DNA of 64,000 nt, taken from positions 41,764-105,763 of the forward strand of contig CAUYUJ010016368.1 of the NCBI GenBank assembly GCA_963575745.1, read 5' to 3'. A program made the translations under genes and the position numbers. The DNA is from Prorocentrum cordatum (taxonomy: Eukaryota; Sar; Dinophyceae; Prorocentrales; Prorocentraceae). Numbering within the stretch: the stretch's first letter is position 1; each line of letters opens with the position of its first letter. This document shows, one piece after another, positions 56,561 to 64,000 of the stretch. The notes beneath the pieces were generated by a model that saw only the letters and a list, made by a program, of their open reading frames with translations, was not told the DNA's origin and searched no databases.

Positions 56561-57000
56561 ACGCTCTAAAGACCCGCGACCCCCCTCGCCTTCCCCTGCA
56601 GACACAGGTGGTGGTTGGTAAGGGGAGGGGTCAAGAGACTCTCCCCGCTCGCAAGCCGTCTCGATGACTCCCACCCGCCCTCCAAATACATACGTAAGCA
56701 GCACCCGATCCGCAGCGTGTTCAGCATTAGTCTTTGGATGGGCAGCTAGTTGGAACCAAAACAGACCCCATGTGCGCAACGTTGAGGCGAGGTGCGCCAG
56801 GCGTTCCGTGCGCGCCACGCGCGCCGGGTGCGCCAGGCACCCATGTGGCTGAAGCGTGCCGGGCACGCCTGGTGCGCCAGATGCGCCTCGTGATCCGCGT
56901 GCGCCATGTGTGCCGCATGCTCCAGCCGCGCCAGGTGCGCCACGTTTTGGGGCACGCGCAGAGTGTGCCAGGTGCGCCTGCGCATGTGGCAGTACACATC
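56561..57000. repeat. GGTGCGCCAGG word cluster
   Basis: From about 56780 to 56995 the words GTGCGCCAGGC and GCGCGCCACG recur with irregular spacing. 56561-56780 is unique, with no gene seen. Confidence 0.7.
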
Positions 57001-57004
57001 GGAA

Positions 57005-57300
57005 AACGTGCCGGCCCCTACCACGTTTGTCGAAAATTGGTGCGCAATCGAGGCAGGGGGGCCATCACAGCGTCTGGTGGGCCTGCACATAGCAGGTAAT
57101 ATGCCAGCACCCCCGCCGTCCCAGTCAAGAACTGAATCGGGGGGGCCCGCGCATGATCCAGACTTTCTTTCGAAGTGCCTTTTTTTGTAAAAAGGGGTGC
57201 TGGCCCTGCGCGCAGCAGGCAAAATGCGGGCACTCCCGCCGTCCCTGTCAACAAACAATGCAAAGGTTCGCGGCCCCCCAATCATGACCCAAGATTTCGC
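57005..57300. repeat. ~100-bp tandem repeat, three diverged copies
   Basis: Copies share a GCAGGTAATATGCCAGCACC / GCAGGCAAAATGCGGGCACT part, CCGCCGTCCC, and a GGGGGGCCCGCGCATGATCC-like part. Confidence 0.75.
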
Positions 57301-57670
57301 CCCAAAGTGGACTTTACTCAAGAGGGAAAAAACACACAGGCACAATGAATCGTCGATCCCGCATAAAATATTGAAAAATATGGGAAGTGGTGGGGAAGAC
57401 AGAAACCCCAAAAATATGGAAAATATGGGGGATCTTTTTATTTGTATGTATTTATTTGTTTGTGTCCCAGGGCCCCTTCATTTACATTGTTCTTGTCACA
57501 GGGACGGTTGGCTGCCACTCGCCTGAGGGAGGAGGTGTCAATTCATTATTCATTGGGAACAGTCATAAACCCCTCTCCGAAGGGAACAGGGACGATGGAA
57601 GAGGAAACTCGCTGAGCCAGTCACGCCCAGAGGGCTGGTGGGATTTCGTCTTCCTCCTCCTCCCTCCACT
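57301..57670. other. Unique AT-richer stretch, no gene seen
   Basis: The left end (57302-57385) resembles the sequence just upstream of the LINE fragment at 13142-13222. A CTCCGAAGGGAAC and GGGCTGGTGGGATTT pair near 57573-57645 resembles 50194-50222. Confidence 0.45.
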
Positions 57671-57679
57671 CTCTTTATT

Positions 57680-58360
57680 ATCTTGATTCTCTCTCTCTCT
57701 CTCTCTCTCTCCCTTTCTCTCCTTCTATTCCTTCTCATCCGGTTGTGGACACCGAGCCTGCTGGGATTTGCCAGGCGTTGCAAAGCCGCGCCCGTCGTGT
57801 CCTTAATCTAGGGGCTGTTATTTGTTGTCTCTCTGTCTCCCTTTCTTTACTCGCTCTCTCCCTCTCGCTCTCTCACTCACTCTTTTTCTCTGTCTCTCTA
57901 TCTCTCTTTCTTTCTTTCTCTCTCTCTCTCTCTCTCTCGTTCTCTCTCTCTCTCTCCTTCTTTATTGTTCTCTCTCTCTGTCTCTCTTCCGTTCTCTTCT
58001 TTTTGTTGCTTCTCTCTCTCTCTCTTGCTCCCGGTCTTTCTCCCTCGTCCACTCCTCCTCCTTCTCCTTCTCCTTGTTGCCTGCCTGTTCCGATTCCATC
58101 TCCTACGTCACATCTTCCTCTACCGCCTTCTTCTTCCTCCTCAGCCTCTTCCTTCTTGTTTCCTCATCCTTCTCCTCCTCCTCCTCCTTCTCCTCCTCCT
58201 CCTCCGCCTCCCTCTCCTCGCCACCCTCCCCTCTTTCTCTGCTCCTCATCCTCCTCCTTGGGGGCGTTCGCTCCTCCTCCTCCTCCTCCTCCTCATCCTC
58301 CTCCTCCTCCTCCTCCTCCTCCTCCTCCTCCTCCTCCTCCTCCTCCTCCTCTTCCTCATC
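57680..58360. repeat. (CT)n then (TCC)n pyrimidine tracts
   Basis: CT dinucleotides with TTTCT variants to about 58030, then TCC/CTT triplets to 58360. Poly L/S/P frames are simple-repeat peptides. Confidence 0.95.
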
Positions 58361-58556
58361 ATCACCGTTTTCCCCGCGTGCTCCCTCAGCTCGCCCGTAT
58401 CGTCTGCCGCCGCTGCCGCTGTTCGCGCGTCTTCCGTCGTCGCTGCTGATCCCTCCAGCGCGCAAGGCGTCGAGAGGGGCAGGAGGCCACGGGGGTTCCA
58501 GCCGTGGTCGGCGACGACTTCACCCCTTCTCATGCTGCGCTCAGCATCCTGTTGAT

Positions 58557-58820
58557 CTATGTATGTATGTATGTATGTATGGATGGATGGATGGATGGAT
58601 GTATGTATGTATGTATGTATGGATGTACGTATGTATGTATGTATGTATGTATGTATGTATGTATGTATGTATGTATGTGTGTGTATGTGTGTATGTATGT
58701 ATGTATGTCTGTCTGTCTGTCTGTCTGTCTGTATGTATGTATGTATGTATGTATGTATGTATGTATGTATGTATGTATGTATATATTTATATATGTATAT
58801 ATGTATATATGTACGTATGT
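58557..58820. repeat. (GTAT)n tetranucleotide microsatellite
   Basis: GTAT/ATGG/GTCT tetramers that change phase in blocks (GTAT, GGAT, GTGT, GTCT, ATAT). Confidence 0.98.
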
Positions 58821-58978
58821 CGCCTCATTCGTCTGTTCGTGCCCTCGCTCGGTCCTCTGGTCGCACTGTGCGCTTGTAGCTAGTGGGAATTCGCCATCGG
58901 CGAACACGCACGACCAAGCAACATCCTCATCATCATCCTTTTCCTCCATGTTCTCCCGCATCCTCCTCTTGGGCGCAG

Positions 58979-59194
58979 GACTCGACATTACTAGTGACAC
59001 TTCCAGCCCGTCGGAGGCTTCGCGAGCGCCCTGGGCCGGCCACTTCAGCACCGACGAGGCGGAGCGGTTTCCTACTGGAGCCCCTGTTATCAGGGCGTGG
59101 AGGGACGATCACCAGAGGACGAGCGAGCTTCTCGCTTCTTTTCTCCCTCTTCGTCTCCTCGCAGCACAAACTGCCAGGATGGTGCAGTGCGAAC
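58979..59194 (+). CDS. Candidate internal exon
   Basis: A pyrimidine-rich stretch ends in CGCAG (AG at 58977-58978) and a canonical GTAAGT begins at 59195. The frame between reads LDITSDTSSPSEASRAPWAG, then HFSTDEAERFPTGAPVIRAW and a helical ASFLPLRLLAAQTARMVQCE, with ordinary composition and no stop. I cannot assign a family. Its donor context (CGAACGTAAGT) is identical over 11 nt to that of the candidate exon at 12646-12844. It is an exon only if transcripts confirm it. Confidence 0.3.
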
Positions 59195-59224
59195 GTAAGT
59201 AACTCTGAGACTCGTCTGAAAGGT

Positions 59225-59392
59225 TGTGGTACATGAAAAGGGAGGATGACAAAGAGGGAGGAGGAGGAGGAGGCGGAAGAGAGGAAGAGCAGATGCAGGG
59301 GGAGGAGGAGGATGAAGGGATGATGTTGATGATGCTGGTGATGAGGAGGACGAGGAGGAGGATGAGGAGGAGGAGCGGGGACCAGTGTAAAC
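59225..59392. repeat. (GGA)n/(GAT)n tract
   Basis: GGA triplets with GATGATG interruptions, at the left border of the composite repeat. Confidence 0.9.
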
Positions 59393-61080
59393 CCAAGAGT
59401 CACCAACGATCTTGGAATTGACCCTCCTTCCAAACTCCCTCTTCACAGGCTGCTGCAACGGTTGAATTCTATTGGGGGAAGTGCCCCGTCGGAAGACAAC
59501 CGGTTGAAGATCCGGAAGCATGCCGAAACATTGTTCTCTGGATTTCAAGGCCACGCCTCCACATGACTGCTGCGTCTTGACGATCCGGAACCGCACCAGA
59601 ACGCCATTCTTGGGACTTCGACACCGCGAATCAACAGAACTGCTGCACCCGCATAATCGTGAATCTTTCCAATACACCACTTGTGGTACGTTGAGAATGG
59701 GAGTCTTTGAGACTCTGGCAAATGTTTTAAACAAATATGCGCGGCGCTAAGGCGAGAGCCACATTTTGAAAAGGAACCGCCCTCAATCAGCGAAACCTCT
59801 GCAATCCTTCAGAAGCCACTGTGCGCGGCGCTAAGGCGATAACCACGTAATTCACCCGATGTCCATCCGTGAAATCTTGCAAACGTTGAAAACGAATGTG
59901 CGCGGCGCTAAGGCGAGAGCCACATTGTGAACACCACCCGCCTTCAATCCGCGAAACTCTTGCATTTATATGTATGCATATATATATATATATAAGAATC
60001 GAATGCGCGCGGCGCTGAGGCGAGAGCCACATTTTGAAAACCACCCGCTCTCAATCCGTGAAACCCTTGCAAATGTTTTGGGCGAATGTGCGCGGCGCTA
60101 GGACGAGAGCCACATTTTGAAAACCACCCGCCCTCAATCCGTGAAGCTCTTGGGAATTTTAAGAAACGAATGTGCGCGGCGCTAAGGCGAGAGCCACATT
60201 TTGAAAGCCACCCGCCCTTAACCCGTTAGAATCTTGCAAAGATGAAAACGAATGTGTGCGGCGCTACAACGAGAGTCACATGTTGAAAACCACCCGCCTT
60301 CCATATGTGAAACTGTTGTCACGTTTTAAGCTTCAGAGCGGTAAGCGGTGGGGAAATATCAAGGGAAACGGCCGGCCCGCCAAAAAAATTGGCTTCGGAT
60401 TGCGACAGGGAGAAGTTATCTATAAGGAGACGGATTTGACCAGTGCACGCCCAAGACGCGTCAATGATGTTGCAACAGACCCTCCGTCCAAGTTTCCTCT
60501 TCACAGGTCCCTGCAATGATGTTGTTCGATTGTTGGAAATGCCCCGTCCGTTCAAATATCACCAACCATAGAAAGACCACGATTGGGACTGCAACGCCGC
60601 GAATCGATGTCTTCTGCTGCTTCCTGACGAACTTGAATCGGTCCAAAACGCCATTTCTGGGACTTCAACACTGCGAATCAGCGTGATTGTTGACCACATT
60701 TTGCCGAAGCACTGCTTCTGCGACGCCAGCCGTGAGAAACTGTGAAACCAGTACATAGCAGTGTAAGACGGGTGCGCTTTGCGCTAAGGCAGGACCCACA
60801 TTTCGCAAACGGCCTGCCCTCCATCCGTTGAACTCTTGCAGACTTTTGAGACACATGTGCGCGGCGCTACGGCGAGAAGCACCTTCTGAACACGGTCCGC
60901 CATCCATCCGCTGAGCTCTTGCGAACGTTTGAAACACATGTGCGCGGCGCTAAGGCGAGAGCCACATGTTGAAAACGGCCTGCCATCCATTTGCTGAGCC
61001 CTTGCAGAGGTGTGGGATGGATGCGCGCGGCGCGAAAGTGAGAGCCACATTTTTGAACACGGCCCACCCTCCATCCGCGA
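59380..61080 (+). repeat. Composite dispersed repeat, direct copies
   Basis: Order: ACCAGTGTAAACCCAAGAGT; a GTGCCCCGTCGGAAG part; a CATTGTTCTCTGGATTTCAA part; CCAGAACGCCATTCTTGGGA; then ~84-bp units with GCGCGGCGCTAAGGCGAGAG and CCACATTTTGAAAACCACCC. The GCGCGGCGCT landmark recurs near 59738, 59822, 59899, 60007, 60089, 60175, 60257, 60859, 60942 and 61024. From about 60440 to 60690 the whole left half is repeated, so there are two composite copies in tandem. Confidence 0.88.
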
Positions 61081-61660
61081 AGTTGCTGAGGAAGTAGATG
61101 GTGAGGCAATCTCAAGTGAAACGCCCATCCCGTCCTACCGACACGTTTGGGAGTGCGATAGGGAGGAGTTTAGAGGAGAAAGCGGGAAGAGGAGGACGGC
61201 ATGGAGGGGACGGTCGACGTCGTCGTCCGCATCCTCGTCCTCGTTCTCGTTTTCTCTTCCTCCTCCTCGGGCTCGTCAAGGCTTCGCGGAACGGAGCTTC
61301 GCGGCCATAAGCTGGGGGTGGAGACGCTCCAGGATTCTCAAGGCCTTCCGATAATTTTCTGATTCTTTTACGGGGCGTATTCCAGCCGACGCTGTGTGCG
61401 CCTCGCCTCGGACTGCCCCCCTGCTATCTCTAAGAGCAGAGAGCAAACGTTGCTCAGAATTTGTCGTGGGCTGCACCCGCGCTATTCGTGTGGGTCTTCG
61501 GCAGGCTCATCACGAGAGCCCGCTTTCGCTTTGCTTGCTGCTGGCTCGGCTAGAGCCCCCCCAGTGATAGTTCCACGAGCTCGCCGAGCGTGTCAAGGCG
61601 AGAGAGCTTTTTTGCCGGCGCCGCCCGCTAATGCTGTTTGTCCAGTTAGGCTCTGCTTCG
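61081..61660. other. Unique sequence, no confident gene
   Basis: No repeat stands out except a short CGTCCTCGTTCTCG patch near 61215-61262. No frame has a recognisable domain. Confidence 0.4.
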
Positions 61661-61669
61661 GGGCCTTCA

Positions 61670-61865
61670 AACAAGGAAGAATCGTCCTCGCCCTCGTCGT
61701 CGTCCTCGTCCTCGTCAACCCCCCCTCGTCGTCGCCGTCCTCCTCCTCGTCCTCGTCAACCCCCCTCGTCCTCGTCCTCGTCAACCCCCCCTCGTCGTCC
61801 TCGTCCTGCCCCTCGCTGTCGTCGACGTCGTCCTCTCGCCCTCGCCCTCGCCCTCGCCCTCGGGC
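61670..61865. repeat. (CGTCCTC)-type and CGCCCT short repeats
   Basis: CCTCGTCGTC and CAACCCCCCTCGT words, then GCCCTCGCCCTCGCCCTCG immediately left of the candidate first exon. Confidence 0.88.
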
Positions 61866-61885
61866 CGACCGCCCCCCTCGCTCCC

Positions 61886-62040
61886 ATGGTGGCCGGCGCC
61901 GCCCTCGCGGCTGCGGCCGGCGCCGCGTCGGGGGGCGCCGCGAGCTGCGTGGTGTTCTGGGCCGCGGGGCGCCTGCGTGCGCTGCGCCGTGCGCTGGGGC
62001 TGCTGCCCAGGACCGGCCGCGCGCCAGAGTGGTTCGATGC
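61886..62040 (+). CDS. Candidate first exon with hydrophobic N-terminus
   Basis: An ATG in good context (CCCATGG) opens a frame starting MVAGAALAAAAGAASGGAAS, then CVVFWAAG and a basic RLRALRRALG, with codons ending mostly in G or C. The first ~28 residues could be a signal peptide or membrane anchor, positive side following. Beyond about residue 50 the codon pattern weakens and the frame runs into the 11-bp repeat, so an intron or loss of coding is likely. No family is recognised. Confidence 0.25.
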
Positions 62041-62074
62041 TCGTTTGGGGGACCTTCCTGTGGGCCACCTGAAG

Positions 62075-62185
62075 GATCTGTTCGACTCAGGTTCGGCTCG
62101 AGTTCGACTCAGGTTCGACTCAGGTTCGACTCGGATTCGACTCAGGTTCGACTCATGTTCGACTCAGGTTCGACGCAGCTTCGAC
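62075..62185. repeat. 11-bp GTTCGACTCAG minisatellite
   Basis: About nine copies with substitutions (GTTCGGCTCGA, ATTCGACTCAG). Frames across it give repeating RLRFDSGST. Confidence 0.92.
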
Positions 62186-62596
62186 GCACGAGTGGAGCGA
62201 GTGGCTCCAGGAAGGTCCCCAGAATGAGCATCTAAGAGTGGCGACTGCTCTCGACGGCACGTGCACGTCGGTCATTGAAACGAGGTATTCTTCAGAGGAG
62301 GTAATGGTGCCAATGCCTCGACCCTTCGCCCGTGTTCCCCTTTTTGGGGCCTCATCGAAGGCCATCGTCGCCCACGTTTGGTTGGCCTCGGAATTCTGGT
62401 CAAAACGCACCCGGTGAGAGGTCTGGGGAGCAGCGGTATCGGTACCTTTTGGCTTCCCCAAGTGTCTATTTCAAGCGCCGTCCTATTTCAAGAATTGATA
62501 TGTTCTTGCTTTGCTTCGTTCTCCTCTGGGCGGGCCTGAACCCAGTCTACTTGATCCGCCTTCCTACTTCATGTTTTTGCACACTTCTTCCGACCG
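62186..62596. other. Unique sequence, no gene seen
   Basis: Frames here are short and overlapping, with no recognisable domain. Confidence 0.4.
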
Positions 62597-62775
62597 ACGT
62601 GTAAGAGTGACCCTTCGCCGGAATGACCTTTGGTGCGGGCTCATCTGGGTTCCTCCGATCGCTGAGCGCGGTGCGATAGTGGCTGCTTCTGCGCGCCCGG
62701 GTTTGGCCACACCGCGCCCCCGTAGTAGGCCGCGCAGCAAAGGTCATTCTTGCCTAGGTTCACTCTGGCGTGTAG
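62597..62775. repeat. Fold-back element A
   Basis: GGAATGACCTTTGGTGCGG near 62619 is complementary to CGCAGCAAAGGTCATTCTTG near 62733, and the match extends outward (AGAGTGACCCTTC with GGTTCACTCT). The arms are about 44 nt with roughly three-quarters pairing. Confidence 0.75.
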
Positions 62776-62802
62776 CCGATGTCCCGTTAAGGTCGGACGA
62801 AG

Positions 62803-62950
62803 GCATCTATACACCACCACCGTGCCAGCCCAGGGCCATCCTGGGCCCCGGGATGGTGTATTAGACCCTCCCGGCCTCGGCCAGAAGGGCGTGCATACCA
62901 TGCCAGGGCCAGGATGGTCCTGGCTTGGCACGGTGGTGGTGTGCAGAGGC
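62803..62950. repeat. Fold-back element B
   Basis: Arms 62811-62847 and 62906-62942 (37 nt each) pair at most positions; they include ACACCACCACCGTGCCAGCC and GGCACGGTGGTGGTGT. Pairing continues weakly to 62803 and 62950, and inward through GATGGTGTAT/GCATACCAT. Confidence 0.85.
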
Positions 62951-63018
62951 TTTCTGCGAAGAAGGGTCCAGCGATAACCCAAAGACAGGAGCGGGCCGTG
63001 AGAGCATCGCGCTGGGAG

Positions 63019-63150
63019 GCCTTGGGTCAGTCTCGGCTTCCCCGCGGGGGGCCCTCGCAGGGCCGAGGGAGCTGCAGAGGAAGCGGCTCGGGAGGAAAAG
63101 CCAGCCCCTGGGAGAGGATCGGGACTCCCGGGGACCTCGTATTTCGGGAG
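63019..63150. repeat. ~130-bp direct repeat, copy 1
   Basis: It shares GGCCCTCGCAGGGCC, GAAGCGGCTCGGGA, CCAGCCCCTGGGAGAGGATC and CGGGGACCTCG with 63339-63470. Confidence 0.9.
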
Positions 63151-63338
63151 CGGAAAAGAGGGGGGTGATGACTAGGGAGGTTTGGACATCATGGCGGGGG
63201 CCATGATATTTCCCCAGATCTCATGGCGCCCCTTCTTGTTTCATTACGTCCCTGGCCCCCCCGCTGAGCCGCGCACATGCCGCCGGTCATGATTTGCACC
63301 CCCCCCTCTTGGACACCCCCCTCTTGGCCGCTCCCGAG

Positions 63339-63470
63339 GGAGGTCTTGGGCCAGTTTCGGCTTCCGGGAGGCCCTCGCAGGGCCAAGGGAACTGCAGGAA
63401 GCGGCTCGGGATGGAAGGCCAGCCCCTGGGAGAGGATCGGGACCCCCGGGGACCTCGCATTGAAAACATC
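63339..63470. repeat. ~130-bp direct repeat, copy 2
   Basis: Same landmarks as 63019-63150, about 320 bp downstream. The stretch between (63151-63338) is unique, with no gene seen. Confidence 0.9.
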
Positions 63471-63628
63471 AAGGCGTCGCCAATCTGCGCCTGGGGCATC
63501 GGGCTCGCCCCACCCACCCGCCTCCCCCCCGATAGCCTGACCTCGTCGGTTGCGCAGGTCTGAAGGGGGTGCGCTGTATTGGTGCGCGAGGGCATACGTG
63601 GGGCTGCCCGGGACCAGGTGCACGCGAC

Positions 63629-63800
63629 TAGGCCTCCCAGATGGGGTCCGAGTGCAGATGCGGTCGGAGGATCGCCGATGCATCGCCAATGCATCGGCGA
63701 TGCGGCTCGATGTGGAGCCCGAGTTTCTCCGCGCCGAAGTCTCCAATGAAGTGCCGGCGTCGCGGATGCATCACCGATGCAGCGGTGCTGCATCGACGAC
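63629..63800. repeat. GATGCATCGCC module of the dispersed element (copy 2)
   Basis: It begins CTAGGCCTCCCAGATGGGGT as at 12436. The palindrome is degraded here (CGCCAATGCATCGGCG), and the 11-bp tandem is shorter. There is no Pumilio-like segment between it and the fold-back. Confidence 0.85.
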
Positions 63801-63861
63801 TGGTATTCCGCCGTGCGGTGAAGAAGCACGTGCAGAAGCATAAACGCTCGAATTTCCGCGC

Positions 63862-63967
63862 GGAGTTCTTGCATCCGCCCTGCGCCCTCCCTGGCGGTGC
63901 CTCCGGCGCCGCCCCTGGCGCGCTCGGCGCGCCCTCGAGGGGGGCCCAGCGCGGGTCCAGGAAATCG
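63862..63967. other. Y-shaped fold-back element (copy 2)
   Basis: The outer arms (about 63862-63886 and 63943-63967) are more decayed than in copy 1. The inner hairpins persist: GGCGGTGCC-TCC-GGCGCCGCC (63893-63913, one G-T pair) and GGCGCGC-TCG-GCGCGCC (63917-63933, one pair longer than in copy 1). Confidence 0.8.
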
Positions 63968-64000
63968 GGCTGCCATGGACCGGCTGCACGCACGGGTGTT

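Noticed and set aside
57822-58883. A 353-codon Ser/Leu-rich frame and a Tyr/Met/Val-Cys repeat frame
   Set aside because: They are translations of (CT)n, (TCC)n and (GTAT)n simple repeats.

Overview
This window looks like gene-poor, repeat-dominated nuclear DNA of a eukaryote, most likely a dinoflagellate or a related alga. That assignment is an inference. It rests on three things: very dense satellite, microsatellite and fold-back DNA; plant/alveolate-type TTTAGGG (CCCTAAA) telomere-like tracts inside repeats; and two remnants of LINE retrotransposons whose C-terminal zinc-knuckle plus RNase H architecture I associate with dinoflagellate genomes. I see no rRNA, tRNA, CRISPR, operon or bacterial-type gene layout. 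One run of exactly 100 N (48901-49000) is an assembly gap.

Layout. 0-9 kb: an ~89-bp satellite (1.1-2.6 kb), triplet microsatellites, a ~415-bp tandem family made of CCAAGAGGCCC-type words (3.6-6.2 kb) that carries two copies of a 41-nt GC-rich hairpin, a (GAT)n block, and smaller tandem repeats. 9-15 kb: mostly unique DNA with two copies of a TA-flanked Tc1/mariner-like MITE, a Y-shaped fold-back element, one possible Pumilio-like exon, and a 466-codon open LINE fragment (13220-14620). 15.4-28.9 kb: a higher-order satellite with a ~1.1-kb unit, about 11 units, diverged on the left and nearly homogeneous on the right. 28.9-43.4 kb: a second modular array of 94/107-bp units capped by 13 copies of a (GTC)n cassette that ends in telomere-like CCCTAAA words.

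44.1-46.3 kb holds the only two ordinary-looking intact reading frames, side by side on the plus strand (225 and 341 codons). I do not recognise either. The second has a Cys-rich N-terminal part and a helix-hairpin-helix-like GFG motif. 46.7-50.1 kb returns to repeats and contains the gap. 50.5-51.8 kb is a frameshifted LINE remnant with a MITE nested inside it; removing the MITE and one TA restores the frame. 52.5-61.1 kb contains a composite dispersed repeat present once inverted and once direct, a GC-rich satellite bracketed by a ~270-bp repeat pair, and long (CT)n, (TCC)n and (GTAT)n tracts. 61.1-64 kb has two weak exon candidates nearby, two adjacent fold-backs, and a second copy of the Y-shaped element.

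No pathway can be assembled from this window. The functional content is retrotransposon debris, non-autonomous DNA transposons, two unknown genes and a few exon candidates. Most other long reading frames here are by-products of GC-rich repeats whose period or composition lacks stop codons.
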